Part shown: positions 23,276-36,059 of the stretch, in pieces
How the letters are laid out: the number at the start of each line of letters is the position of its first letter
Position numbering within the stretch: position 1 is the stretch's first letter
Source: Nageia nagi
Lineage: Eukaryota; Pinophyta
Assembly: GCA_050084985.1 (NCBI GenBank)
Contig: JBITNC010000001.1
Span: 85,126,001 to 85,190,000 of the forward strand
Direction: 5' to 3'
Length of the DNA: 64,000 bases
Translations under genes and position numbers: made by a program
Notes under the pieces: model-generated
Databases searched by the model: none
The model's input: only the letters and a program-made list of their open reading frames with translations
What the model was told of the DNA's origin: nothing

Positions 23276-23900
23276 TATTATGGAATAGGTAAGGTTGCTC
23301 CAATTTGTAACAATCTCTTATCATCTGAAGTGCCAATATTGATGTGTGTCAAATCCTCTTGTGGAAATATAAGATCTCCTTTTTGTAACAAATATGGCAA
23401 CTCTTCTATGCTTGGTACTTCATCTTCAACTATATATAATGGCTAAACCTGCAATACTTCATGGAAATTGATCTCTTAACCAAAATAAGCATATTAATTA
23501 AGGATATAATTTGATTTTCATTTCTCATTAGATATGGGCAATTTTGAATGTGCCCATAAGTATTCAATAAGATAATTATCATTAATGAAATAATCAAACT
23601 CAAAAGGTATACAATCAATAATCCATGTATCTACATCAATATCATTTGATAACTCTATTAGATTGCATTCTTTAACAAACTCAATGGGACCCCATTTCTA
23701 TTTTATTTTTCCATCATTATCCAAGCCTATTGTGGTAATTTGAGTCTTAGAGTTATCAAGGAAAGTAGGCATTCCCTATTCAAATTTTTCTAAACTCCCC
23801 TTTATGTTTCTAAGTTCAAACCTTGTATTTATGAACAAAATAAGAGGAAAATATCTTACCTAATTTAGAGGATGAAGGCATGTTCATTGAAGAGGTCTAT
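23276..23900 (-). pseudogene. Element B protease-RT linker
   Basis: Collinear with 560-1380 of element A; weakly coding-like with several stops and no named domain. Small frames on either strand here (23264-23446, 23430-23618) do not match anything. Confidence 0.5.
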
Positions 23901-24650
23901 TTTGATTTGGCAGCTTTGATAGAGTAAGATTAATCACTATTTCCATTATTTTTATATCATTGGCATCATGCTAGTAGAATGGCATGCTATTGGAGGCCCT
24001 CAATGGCTAATAACCTAGACCATTCAAAGTCTTTGATAGATGTAGATAGGTATATATCATCAATTATATAGGTTCCCATACCTATCTCTATGATCTTCAC
24101 TTGTGTTTCTATATTTGCATCCAATGTAGGGCATTTCGAGGGCATATGGATTAGGATCTCCCATGACTATATGTACCTCACTTTGGAATTCAAACTTCAA
24201 TCTACCATGTAGTGTGGAAGGGACTATATCCATATCATGAATCTAAGGTTTTCCTAAAAGCATGTTATATGATAATTTGGACTCTACAATTTAAAATTTT
24301 GCTACTATAGTCTTGATACCTATGGTAATCATGATTGTTACTATTCCTAAAGATTTCTTTGATGAGTTATCATAGACCCTAATCCAAAAAGTAGCTTCTT
24401 CTAAAGGAGGAGTCTCAATACCTTTCTCTTGAAATTGCATCAAAAAATTATGAGATCATACATTTATAGTTGATCCATTATCTACCATTGTTTGTTTGAC
24501 TTTCCATCCATCAACCATAAGTATGATATAAAAAACTGAACATTCATCTAACAATTCTTGATTAAGCTTTTCAAATTTGTAAAAACAAATAGCATCACAT
24601 TCCTTAATGGTTCCAATTTTTTTAGAAAATATAGCATCTAAAATATTAGT
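23900..24650 (-). pseudogene. Element B aspartic protease
   Basis: Minus strand has TMVDNGSTINV (plus-strand about 24461-24493), the intact Tat-type DNGS active site, and NMLLGKP, IHDMDIVPSTLHGRLKF (24190-24275), the conserved C-terminal block. Stops interrupt the frame near 24440. Pairs with element A 1380-2060, where the site is DNVS. Confidence 0.85.
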
Positions 24651-25990
24651 AGGGACAATTTCATTCTAAAACAAAGCATATAGTATATCCTTATAAACAT
24701 GAGATGTAGAAATGAGATCATATATACTAATTTTATAAGGTGTATTTTTCAATTGATAGATCATACTATAAACATTAGGATCATGAGGGATACTTACTTG
24801 TTCAATTATGATTGGATTTTGAGCATTGCATGGGCATACTCTTCTCAAGTTAGCACAAACCTCTTTTTCCACCAAAATAATATTGATTGTAGATCCTTGA
24901 GTAGTAAGGATTTCATCAATTTTGTATCTTCCTCTCTCCACAGACTCCAATATTGCTACTTCTAATATCTTGCAAAAATTTGTAGCATGTCCTTTTTGTT
25001 GATGGTAAGTACAATAGGAATCAAATCATCCCATAGGAGCATTTTCATCTTGGAAGGAGCACTCAAGGCAATGTAAAATTCCTCTTTTCATTATATCCCT
25101 CAAAATAATGCATGGTTGTACTAGAAATGTATATGAATTTTCTTTTATGATTTAAGATCTTTGCATCTTTGGGGAAGTGGGTCTATTCACCATATGTACC
25201 TATTTTTCATCTTTCTTTGCATATGTTTTTCTAGTGTCTTGCACAGAAGGGTTAGGTGTGTACTTAAGCTTACCTAAAACTAACAATGACTTCTCTTTCT
25301 ACAATAATTATTGAACTAGTACTTCAAAACTAGTATCCTTAGCACTAGGAGCATGTAAATTAAGAATAGGTATAATAGATTCATGAAAAATAGCATAAAT
25401 TTCATGGTCATATAATTTACTTGAAATGGATTGCCATACCTTTTTGAAGCATGGAACATACTTATCTAGGGTTTTATTGCCTCCTTATTGAATTGCACAT
25501 AACTTGGATACATTTGTTTGCTCTTTGATGTTGTGCTTGTAGTGGCCAATGAACACTTTGACTAAGGTTTTAAATGAATCAATCTAATTACTTGGTAGAG
25601 TATAGAACCATTGACTAGCATCCCCTTTTAGACTCCTTGGGAAGAATTTTACCATCAATCTCTCCTCTGATCCTAGCTTCAACAAGCATGGATCTTGAAA
25701 GCTAATGAGATGTTGTTTGGGATCTTATTTGCCACTAAACATCTTTAACTTGGGGGCCTTATGCTTGGGTAGTAGGAAAAGTTATGGATCTCATATATCA
25801 AGGGTGAATTGAAGATGCCATCATATTAATCTAGATTTTATGGTTGTGAGGTGCTAGAAGGTGCAAATTGAATAGTTGGAATCGATATTGAGCTTCTTCG
25901 ACTAGCCAATGTATTTATTACTTTTTGCATCTTGAGTATATTTTTATTCATTTCTTGCATCAGGGAAATGATTATTGGATCTATTTCTAT
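24651..25990 (-). pseudogene. Element B gag
   Basis: Minus strand 25480-25760 encodes LLKLGSEERLMVKFFPRSLK, GDASQWFYTL, IDSFKTLVKVFIGHYKHNI, then KLCAIQ and KKVWQSISSKLYD: a retrotransposon Gag (PF03732) core with W-F-Y and a D-S-F turn. A 94-codon stretch (24666-24950) with NTPYKISIYDLISTSHVYKD leads into protease, as in other Tat elements. It resembles the gag of C1/E/C3 only distantly (shared F-x-x-x-Y-x-x-N-I and L-x-P-I). Confidence 0.78.
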
Positions 25991-26089
25991 GCTGCTATCG
26001 ACCTAGCAATAGGAATGCATGATGCTAGCACCATAAACCTAAAATAGAAAATTTATGAAATCTTACAAGTAGGGTAAAGTAAATTGAAA

Positions 26090-26106
26090 AATCAAATTCA
26101 CCAAAA
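26090..26106 (-). other. Primer-binding-site region of element B
   Basis: TTTTGGTGAATTTGATT on the minus strand, one step from element A's TTTTGGTGAACCCAACT. Confidence 0.55.
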
Positions 26107-26725
26107 TATAGTCTTGAAATAATGCAATTAATTTTTTATGAGGTTAATTAATGCACTATTGGTCTACTTATTTCTTATTGACACATATATCTAAAATAAG
26201 GGAATAATGCATAATAAAAAGATACTTATGTTTAATTAGATCACATGTTCATTCCATAAATAGAAACATACACAAAACATAAGCATACATTTATTCAATT
26301 GCATGTCATTGGCATCCTATATTTGACATGTCGCTGATGTCTTAAGATCAGCAATATAATAGATGCAACAAAGAATGTAACGATGAGCGAATTAAAGAAT
26401 CATCAGATAGCAAACATGAGACATAACTTACAAATAATATTTATCGATAATAGAGTGATGTATAATGTGCTAGAATCTCTTGAGTCCTCCTCATATTTGA
26501 TTTCCTGTAAAGTTTAAGGTCATCAATTAATGCCTTTATATATGATAAAAGTTTACATGACTTTGATCTTTTTGACCCCTTGTACATACCACAAGGGCCC
26601 ACTATTCCTATCATATAGTTTTATCATGAATTAGTGTATTATTTTTAACCCTTTTTTCATAATACATCATTGAGCCTCTAAAATGAATTATTTTATAAAT
26701 AATAACTCATTTTTAGGCATCTACA
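26107..26725 (-). repeat. Element B 5' LTR
   Basis: Minus strand TGTAGATGCC to CTATA. Promoter-like TATATAAAGGCATT lies near 26530-26543 on the minus strand. Partner of 14678-15342. Confidence 0.92.
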
Positions 26726-26730
26726 CTAAG

Positions 26731-29700
26731 GATCCCTAATAATTAATATTAGTTGGTAAAGATAAATAACAGAACTAACTAGGCAAGAAAAAGGTAAAGC
26801 TTAATTATTTAAGTATTTTATGAGAATGTATATGTATTACCTCTTAATTATTAATCAAGGTTAATTAATAATTAAGAATAGTAATCTTTAACATTAAATA
26901 CTATTATTTGGCTTAAAATAAATAAATTAAGCTAAATGAGTTATGATTAGTTGATTGATAAAGGCTAGAGTTAACTAGGCCTTTAATATATTATTTATAA
27001 TTAAATAATATTCATTATACCTGATTGGCATGAGGTGTCTCAATTTTAACTATTGTGTCTTAGTTGCAACTTAGGTGTGCTAGTTTTAAGTTGAGGTCTC
27101 CTAGTGGAACTCAGTCCACTAGGGTTTTGATTGATGACTAAGTGGGAATATATTTCCATTTAGGAATTAACTCCCACTCCATTGAATTTAAGTGATGTTG
27201 TCACTTCCTATTAATTTCTAATCCTAGCCCTAGTTGGAAACTATAAATAGAAAATTAGAGTTGAGCTTTTGATCATTCTTGTTTTTCATTAATTTTGGAG
27301 TAGTAAATCTCTATGATTTTGAAGCCAAGTCCTTTGGTAATTGTAGGATTTAGTGAGGTTTACCTCTTGTGTTTATTTGCTTCTCTATATTTTTATGAAA
27401 GCTTTCTTATTTTAGGCATTTTATAAAATAATAATATTTGGTTTTATTGCTAAGTTATGATTGGTTGAGGATTTAGTTGTTCCCATACTAGAATGTTACC
27501 TTTAATAGTTTAGTGGTTTTGAAATCCATGTACATATTTGGTATACAATTTTATGATTTTTAGAATAGGGTTTTAAAGTTAAAACCCCCATTAATACCTT
27601 TTGTTTAGGTATACAAATATTTAAAGATAATATTTATGTTATTAATATATTAGAAAAATCTCTTACAGTTTGAAAATTTGTGTCCATCCTCTTGATAGTT
27701 TGTTTTTAAAATAAAAAGAGAGTTATTATTTTAGAATAATTTATTATCATAATTTATACAAAAAATAATTTATTTTAATTTGATTTTTTATTTTAAAAAA
27801 GCTTTTAAAAGTTTAAAGGCCCCTTGGGAGGCATGTGACCATGAGGCCAATGTACTCCCCTTAAAGCCTTTTGGGGCTTCCCTTTGTACATTGGGTGAGT
27901 GGGTCATTAAATGCCCTCCAACCCATTTTTAATTAGTGGTTGGGAGCTTTTGGTAGACCACTTGAGCTTTGGAGGGATTCCCAAGCCCAATGTAGGGTCT
28001 GGCCCCACTCCCATTGAAGCTACCACTCTTGGGTGGCCTTGGGAAGATGTTGGATAATGGGAGCCCACGTCCACCCCTTTTTATACCACCATTCTTTGTT
28101 ACTGTGCACTATATAGTTTGGAAAGCATGCATAGAGTTTATTTCCTTATCTTTCATGAATTTTGGTTTTTATATCAAGTCTTTGAGTTTGGGATTTGTAC
28201 CTTGTTTTATAATTTTAAAATGGTTTTAAAATATCTATGTTTATTTTAAAATTATTATTTGGTTTTCCTTTAAGATAGATATATATTTGTTTAATTTATA
28301 ATTAGATGAGTTCTATTTAATTAGAAATTATATAATGAAATTATTACTTTTTTATTCAATATTAAAATTGATAGAGAATGTTTAGTTATTTCTAAAATAT
28401 AAATGGATATTTTAAAATTAGGAAATTGATTTATTTTATGTTACTATTTTAAAATAGTGTGACATTATTTTAAAATAGAGTTGTAATAATATTTTAATAT
28501 AGTATTTGATTATTTTAAAATAGCATAGTATTTTAAAATTTATTTGTGATTATTTTAGGATATTGTTATTGTATTCTAAAATAGAGCTTATTGTTTTAGT
28601 TTGAAATATGGTAGATGTTTCTAAAATAAAGCTATATGATTGTTGAAAATGTGAGTTGGCATTTTAAATTAGAGTTATTGGAATATTTTCTTAAAATGGC
28701 AAAGCATGTAGTTGCATTTTAGAGGAAACCCAAGACTGTATCTGATCCAACCATTCTTGAGCTATCATCCAATCTAAAGGAGAAAAGCCTTGTTTGTATT
28801 GCAGGAAAGGAGTTTGATAAATTCTTGCTAGGGGTTCTAAATGTATTGTACTTGCTATTTGATTTGAAAAATAAATAGTAAAGCTATTGTTGTCCTTGTA
28901 AAAAGATTTTGAAAAGAATTAGTAGTTCCTTTTTAGGATGATTGTATTATTGTACAAAGTTGATATCTTTGGATTTGAGAAAGATTAGTCTTTAGAAAAG
29001 CTAAGTGTCATTATTTTATTAAATGAATTACCTTACTTCAATGTGATATTGCTTCATATTTTATAATGCTTACTTGATTTGAAAAGTTCACATTATATGA
29101 TGATGCTTAGCATTACATAACACTTTATGGATAATGATGATGATTGGCTTGAAAATCTCATATTGTATGCAAAACATTATGTTTCTAGTCTACAAGTAAT
29201 GTCTTTTATTTGGGAATGGTCTATCCTTAGGTTTTGGTAGGTTTTCTTTGATGTTTAAACCTAAGTGTAGACCTAAACCAAAGTTTTGAGTAAAGCATAA
29301 ATATTCATTATGGGATGATGATTTATCTTCAAGTGAGTTAGGCTAAGATAAATAAGGAAATCCTTATGGTTGAATGGACCTTGGAGTATTAAATTGCCTT
29401 GATATGATGATTATGGGAAATGCGAGAAGGGATGTGGTACCATTAGGAAGTCACTATGTTCAATATAACATGCAAAGGAAAGCCATGTGAAGTTATTTAA
29501 TGAGTAGGTTAAATAACAGGAAATGGTATAAATTCAATGAAGAGTATAGAATCATGAATGACTTAGCTTAGAAAATTACTAGTAATATTGTGAACAATAA
29601 TTCATAGTGTTATCAAGCAGGTTCTAAACACATTCAAAATAGATTGCATTTAAACTACTTGTTTTTATTTACTTATTAGAAAACAAAAATTGTGCTCACC

Positions 29701-29785
29701 TCTTGAGTGTATGGGATGGGTGTTATAGTGATGGTCCTATGTGTTTTTGTTTAAATATGGTCATTACACTATTTATCATATATAT
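26731..29785. other. Unclassified AT-rich DNA between elements B and E
   Basis: No gene or element identified. A TATA-like CTATAAATAGA at 27241-27251 could belong to an old LTR. A short hairpin lies at 27848-27893 (CAATGTAC facing GTACATTG). The 71-codon plus frame at 28014 has no recognisable content. From 28420 the DNA is dominated by TATTTTAAAATA motifs. Confidence 0.45.
28420..28700. repeat. Cluster of palindromic TATTTTAAAATA motifs
   Basis: At least six close variants of this self-complementary 12-mer occur at irregular spacing, for example near 28450, 28472, 28515 and 28532. It is more motif-like than simple AT richness but has no fixed period. Confidence 0.55.
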
Positions 29786-30405
29786 AATTTTATTTCAATT
29801 AATATGGTATTTTCCTACATGAACAAGCTTATTAGTTAGTTAGTTGTTAGCATTGTTGTGTGTATGAATTATGAGCAAAAATATATGGTATAAATTAGGA
29901 TTAACCTTGAAAAAAATATTGATAAGAAATAGTTAAAAGTTTATTTAATTAACCACTTTCTCTTTTTAATGTAGATTTCATTGATAGATGACTAGGTAGG
30001 TGATAGTACCTTGTATTTCCTCAAGTTGTGGTATTTAGACCATAAATTACGATGGCTAGAGATGAGACTCACATGAACTGAATCTATAAAATATGGTAAC
30101 ATGTTTTGACCTGTTGCTTGTAACTTCATGACTACAATGAGCCCATCATTGTAAATGAGGGTATGCAAGCCTTAAGGTCCTTTCTCATTTCTTTATGTAT
30201 AGTGTACACGTTGTATTTTACTTTTAGTATAGTTCCCTATCTTTCCTATAACTTTTAACCTTACAACAAATGGTTCATCCTACCAAAATGGAGGGCATTC
30301 CACACCTAGTTATAAACATGAATAGGCCTATTTAAAATCCTAGAGCTTGGAATATATGTCTTCCATGTAAAGGTTAGATAGCTTTTTTCTAATTGAAATT
30401 CAATG
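29786..30405 (+). repeat. Dispersed repeat R, copy 1 (uninterrupted)
   Basis: Aligns with 31853-31879 joined to 49974-50585. The two share TTCATCCTACCAAAATGGAG and GTGGTATTTAGACCAT-like text. This copy runs straight through the point where element E interrupts copy 2, so it shows the empty site. I recognise no protein. R copies flanking Q2 as direct repeats could be LTRs of an old element, but no TG...CA ends are evident. Confidence 0.75.
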
Positions 30406-30865
30406 AAGACATTGGTTAGATATCTATATTATTTTTTATATCCACACCAATATTCCCTATCCATAGTGGTCCGATTCTCCCACAAAATCACCATATAATT
30501 TATTTAACCCATCCTCTCCCATTGTAACTCCACCAAAGATCATCTACCTATCCATTAATGAAATTTTCCCTCCTTTGGTGGTATGCCTATTCTCTTCTTT
30601 CCATTTCCCACCATGGCCCCATGAACCTAGTTTCCACACACTATAATATCATTTTGCAAGCATCATGGGATATCAAGATGAAGGTCATGGGCATGGAAAT
30701 AATATATTGATGTTTGTAGTATTAGAAATATTTTCTCTCTTGATAATATTTTGACCCATCTTCCCCACCTTGTAATATCCCTAGAGATGATATTTGTATG
30801 GTAATATCACCACCTCAATCTGGTTGAAGTGATCTTTTTTGGGGAAAAAAATATGTTTCATTTTG
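30406..30865. other. Unassigned DNA between R1 and Q2
   Basis: Pyrimidine-rich in places (30470-30620). No domain or repeat partner seen. Confidence 0.45.
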
Positions 30866-31428
30866 ATGATCATAATATTTTGTTGTATATTCTCCTATTT
30901 CATCTTTATACTATTGCTTCAATTTTGAACAAATGAAGCAAGGATGTAATAAAATTTTTTTATGTGTAATAACTACCATGTTTGAAGCCATAATGTGTAA
31001 TATCTAGAATCTCCATATCTAAGTACCCCAAGATCTACAATGAGAAAAATAGAAGTAGCTAAGAGTGGATTAATAACAAAATCTAGAACATCTTGCTACC
31101 ATCATTGCTCTAGAGCTTAAAATCCCTAACTTTGATCACTCCCAAACCTATAAGCCCCAAAAAGTAAATACTAGTGTAGGTGGGTCATAGAATTGAAAGG
31201 TTATCAATTGCTAACATTATCCTAGAATATAAAAGACCTAATCATAGTTACCACTAGACCCAACATACTCCAAAATAATTATAGCATTGGTTAGATCTTG
31301 TATATCATAGCACTTAGAAGTTGCTCAACATGCAATACCTAGAGATCCTAATTCCTTGACCCTATTACACCTAGAAATATATGTACAAAGTTAGCACCAA
31401 GATTTCTACAAGGTAGTTCCTATTGAAT
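30866..31428 (+). repeat. Dispersed repeat Q, copy 2
   Basis: Partner of 13755-14335, same orientation. It lacks the LINE-like segment that precedes copy 1. Confidence 0.65.
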
Positions 31429-31852
31429 CATATAATTTGGATAATATACTCTAATCAATAAACATCAATTCATAAAATAAATCCCTAAGACATCCAAATA
31501 TCCATAATATTAGTTAGTCAAGTTTGAATTAACTATGCAAGGACTCTATAAAAACATAACAGCTTAGAGGATGATAATAATTTTTGAATTTCTCCTATAA
31601 AATACCTAGTAATGTACAACAACTAACATCTATAGGCCATATAAAGACCATCATACTATAAAGAGCTCTCATCAAATGGTGAAAGTACTATATAGTTGAC
31701 TGATCAAATATTAATTAGATATATTAGAGTAGGCTAGTACTAATGGAAAAGGAGCATGTCTCCCATCTGTTATAAATACTCTATAAATACCTAGATCAAG
31801 ATAGTTATCAGGGTCTTTTCCAAAGTATTTATTCCTATAATTCCTACGTATA
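31429..31852. other. Unassigned DNA before element E
   Basis: Nothing recognised. The end (31853-31879) is the left piece of R copy 2. Confidence 0.45.
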
Positions 31853-31879
31853 ATTTTATTTTAGTTAATATGATATTTG

Positions 31880-32477
31880 TGTAGATACATACAAATGATT
31901 TATTATTTATTTAATAAATCATATTTTAGATATCTCTAAAAGTGTTAAAAGTAATATTACTAATGCCAAGATAAAGTTGACATTACAATGCAATACGATG
32001 TGTTATATTAAATGCTATATTATTTACCATGCTTTATATTTTAATGTATCTTGAATACAACAATTATCATATTATTTTATAAGTAAGCTTTCATTCTTAT
32101 CTACTTTCTTTGCTGGTTATAAACATAGGAGTTGGAGGTTGACATCCCTATCAGATCTTCTTGATAGGTGGTTTTCCCATAAATCATACTTATCATATCT
32201 CTTGATATCACCTCTTGGTAGATCTATTTTCTTTGAGCTATTATTACATGTAATGTTTTGTGTGTTATTTAATTTTCATATTTTATAGCATCCACATCGT
32301 AGACTTCATCTACCACTTACATCGTGTGAATCCATGATCCAAAGCTATAAATAGAGGAGACACATATTATAATTAGGTGCATGTGTTTATTCTATTTATA
32401 TGTATATTTGAATAAGTGTTATCCTAATAGATTTATATTGTATTTATATTAGTTATTTACATAATTTATTATCTACA
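31880..32477 (+). repeat. Element E 5' LTR (598 bp)
   Basis: TGTAGATACA to TCTACA. TATA box GCTATAAATAGAGG at 32344-32357. Aligns with 49278-49973, which has about 100 bp more near its 3' end, and with the LTRs of C3 in opposite orientation (L2 group). Confidence 0.87.
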
Positions 32478-32902
32478 TTCTATTGAACCTAACCTCTCTT
32501 ACACACCTAGGTTTCTAGGGCATCCTTCTTCAATGAGAAGTCATTAATTCATTTGCTTTACTCTTATTTCCTTTACCAAATTTCATTATGATATTATAAA
32601 ATCAAAATGATAAAAATAGAGCTTGTTCTACATTTATCCCAAAAATATTTATGGTAAGGGACCAACATAAAATATCTAGAGGAAATATTCATTTTGATAT
32701 AATTAAGAGTACTAGGGTTAATCTTGATATACCCCTTGACCTCTTTGAACCTCATACAAATCATTGAATGGATGTTGATAAAGAAGAGTCTGAATCTATT
32801 AATTCTAGTTGTTGAATCAATATAAATAGCCAAAACCATAATTAGTTTAACATGGATTTTGCTAATGGGGATTTTGAAAGTGTGAACTAAGAAACTTCTG
32901 CT
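32478..32902 (+). pseudogene. Element E leader and gag N-terminus
   Basis: After the LTR comes TTCTATTGAACCTAACC, the family primer-site block. A plausible Met at 32651 opens a frame with RGNIHFD, LDIPLDLFEPHTNH and MDVDKEESESINSS that parallels the C3 gag start (61963, minus): GNVHFND, HIPNLPL, EPHPNAHTDIESTSS. The frame is cut at 32907 by C1 and continues at 43361. Confidence 0.72.
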
Positions 32903-32907
32903 AATAT

Positions 32908-33591
32908 TATAGATGCCTCAAAATGAACCTTTATGTATTTAATAAATCATTTTAATCCCTTAATAATGTATTATTTAAAAAGGGATTAAAAATGTATAAG
33001 AAAGGTGTAGGCCATGTATTTCACTCTTTTGGCATGTACAAGGGGTTAGATCCTATAATAGAAGCATCCCTATATAAAGGCATTCAAGACATACAAAGAT
33101 GCATGGTGAGATTATCATTAGGAGGGGCTTAGATAAGGGGTATATTACACAAGACCTAAGGCTTCTATCAACTGAAGATTGGATAGAAAACCAAGGACTC
33201 AAACATCACTTGCAAAGCAAACCTTTACAAGGTATTCTTATCTTTAATAAGCTAATATCTTATCTCAATCATTATCACACTTTCATTATATTGATAAATC
33301 ATTCATTTGATTATTATTTTATCTTTAATCATATCTCTAATTTTATCCTTAGTGTGATGTCAGTGATGTACTGTTACTAGGGCATCGATGTTATGCTTAT
33401 GTATGTTATATTGCTCATTCTTGATGTATGAATTTCCTTAATCCATTGAATATCCATATCAATAGAGTAAACATGTATGATTAATCATCTATTATCATAT
33501 TCTTGCTTTATGTCAACAAAAAAATAGACCAAATAGTGCATGTATTAATTTCCCTAATTAATTGGACTATTGCATTATTTAACGGTCTATA
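32908..33591 (+). repeat. Element C1 5' LTR (684 bp)
   Basis: TATAGATGCC to GTCTATA. Conserved TATATAAAGGCATT at 33071-33084 as in the LTRs of A and B. TTTTTGTGAACTTGGC follows as primer-site block (33592-33607). Its partner is 41190-43360. The 93-codon frame at 33099 is LTR sequence, not a gene. Confidence 0.9.
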
Positions 33592-33759
33592 TTTTTGTGA
33601 ACTTGGCATTCTTACACACCTAGGCATTCATGTAGGGAAAAATCCTTCTATAATATCATGAATCCATTTTCATCACATTTTCTTTGCAAAGAGGAAGCAA
33701 TCCAAATAATAGCCAAAGAGTAAGATAAAACTAGGGCTTGTTCTACTTATCTCCCAAAG

Positions 33760-36059
33760 ATGGATCTTAACCTAGAAAACCCTACCATATAAAAATCCAA
33801 AGTATAATTTTTTGAGGTTAGGAGAATTCTTCAAATTAAAATTGAATTATTTGTTCAAATCCACCTCCTAATACCATCTAGGACCTTCAATCTTCAAATT
33901 TTGGTAAATGAATTTCCATTATTGGAGAGACCCCTAATTGTTATGCTATTATTGACCCTAGTAACTTGGATAATTTGGATCCTAATATGGAACCTTTTGA
34001 TGATGATGAATTTGTTGATCTTCATAGGATTCCCTACTATGCTCATTCCATTGAATATATATTATGTGGTAAAGAAAGGCTATAAATTTTTATTCATAAT
34101 AATGCTTCTATTATAGTTGAATATATTACAAATGCAAATTTGCTTGATAACCACTCTAAAGCTATAGAATCCAAAGATAGCTTATTACTCTATAAGGAAT
34201 ATTCAAAACATCTTCAACCTACACATGAAATGCATGATGCTATCAACATGCTTGAATGTACTCATGATGTGGGTGGTATATATCCTAATGGATCAGATCC
34301 TAAACCAAAGCTTGATGCTAAGTTGGAACAACCACTACATGAGGAAGATATTTATAGAAGTGATGATCAATTAGAACCTAAGAAAAAAGAAGAAGAATTG
34401 TATAGTAGTTTGATCCTTAATCCATATTACTTTGATTAGGAAAATAAAGGTAAAAATCAAATTCTTTTACTGATGATGAGATTAAAACTCTTATTAAACA
34501 AAAACTTACTAAAGTTATTAGATAATATTTTAAATTACAACCAACTTGTACTCCTAAGGAGCATGAGATTAAGGTATGTACCATTATGGATATCCAAGAA
34601 AACACTAATTAGTATAAACAACCTCCATCCAAACAATTGGAAATCCTAGTAGGGGTATTGCATGAACTTAAGCAGGATAAGGTTAATCATACTAATGAGT
34701 TTATTATTTTGAAAAATACTCTACTTCAAATACTAAACAATATGCAACAACCTCCATATCCCCTACCACCATCTCCAAATACCAATGTAGGACCTAACAA
34801 CATTATGAGTAGTGAGGATGATTTCCTTTAATATTTAAAAATACCCCTCACTGATAGAATTCTTTCCAAAATAATCCCTAGGAAAAGGAGTGTGAATTTC
34901 ACTAAGTTTTATGGTATGCAAGATCTGAGGATACATGTTCATAAATTTCATGAAGTTATTGAATATATGCATGACCAAGATTTGTTGGCTAAGTTATTTT
35001 CTTACAGTTTGAAGGATGAAGCTCTAACATGGTAATTCTAGCTTCTAGAAAGTAGCATTGATAGGTGTGAGGATTTTATTCAAATATTTTTGCATGATTA
35101 TGATTATAACATTACTAAGAAGGTTTATCTTAATGACTTGTGTAAAATTAAACAACTCCCTAACCAATTAGTGAATAATTTTGTGAAGTTATGAAAACAA
35201 ATTGCTAATAAACTCGCCATGGATGAACATGAACTCAAGCATATTTTTTTGGATAGTCTCTTACCTATATATAAGCTATTTTTTATTTCTAATCATCATA
35301 TTTATTTAGGAGATATGATTGACACTATTAATAAAAAAGAACCATGGATTAAAAAATTGAGTGCTATGAAACATGTTGATCATGCTTCACCTACAAAACC
35401 TATTACTAAAAATCAAACCAAGGTTGTAGCAAATCATGTTGCATGCAAAAAAATGAGGTAGTTATCCACTCAAACATACTCATCAATATACTCATTTGAC
35501 TGATAGTGTTGATAATATTTTGAATGTATTATTATGTGAGGAACTAATTGAATTACTTCTTATTGTTAAACTTAAGTTTACTAATAATGTGTCTAAAAAC
35601 TTTTACTATGACAAATTTTGTAATTATCATAGGGTACCTAGTCATCTAACTTAGGATTGTAGGAATTTTCATAACCTTATATAGGATTTCATTAATAATG
35701 GAACAATTAGGATGGATCTAAAACCAACTACATAGATAGGACCTATACATTTGGATAATGCATAGCTAGGGGTATTCAATAATCCCCTACCATCTTCATA
35801 ATCTCAAGGGTGCATGAATATAGTAAGTGTTGATCATACTTTACATTCTTTTTTAGCTAACACTCATGCATACAAGTACCCTCCTCCCTATAGGAATAGG
35901 AATGGAATCAAATAGCATGGCACTAGTAGTGTGAATTCTTGCTTTTAGGGCATCAATGACATAAGGATGATTACTACAAAAGTGCCTCTTTTTATTCTTA
36001 TCTTTGTGAAGTGTATTTGGGTGGCTAAAAATCCCAAGGTACATAAGGTTATTCCTTGA
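33760..36059 (+). pseudogene. Element C1 gag
   Basis: Start ATG at 33760 (MDLNLENP) parallels C3 gag (MGLNVENP). Middle: GETPN, LHRIPYYAHSIEYIL. Capsid-like core 34830-35320: PLTDRILSKI, NFTKFYGMQDLRIHVHKF, YMHDQDLLAKLFSYSLKDE, then DRCEDFIQIF, LNDLCKIKQL and DEHELKHIFLDSLLPIYKL, a PF03732-type pattern. Near 35610-35655 is CNYHRVPSHLT, stop, DC: a CX2HX4HX4C knuckle. The frame ends at 36057-36059 at the same place as in E and C3, with no protease after it. At least two shifts and several Gln/Trp-to-stop changes. Confidence 0.82.

Larger units (their letters stand above)
14678..26725 (-). mobile_element. Element B: nearly full-length Tat-lineage Ty3/gypsy retrotransposon, split by D
   Basis: It is bounded by LTRs at 14678-15342 and 26107-26725 and by identical 5-bp duplications CTAAG (14673-14677 and 26726-26730), so the insertion is complete. 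On the minus strand: LTR, primer site, gag, protease, RT, RNase H, archaeal-type RNase H, [D insertion 18395-21426], integrase, 3' untranslated region with tandem repeats, polypurine tract, LTR. About 9.0 kb without D. The second RNase H and the DNGS/LLGRPWIH protease motifs place it in the Tat group. All frames are broken. Confidence 0.93.

Noticed and set aside
27241-27251. CTATAAATAGA as a host gene promoter
   Set aside because: No coding sequence follows within the next 2.5 kb; more likely an old LTR remnant.
28014-28229. 71-codon plus-strand frame near a TATA-like site
   Set aside because: No motif, no partner, isolated; the TATA-like site at 27241 is over 700 bp upstream.
33099-33380. 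93-codon plus-strand frame
   Set aside because: It lies inside the C1 LTR and is not kept in the partner LTR.
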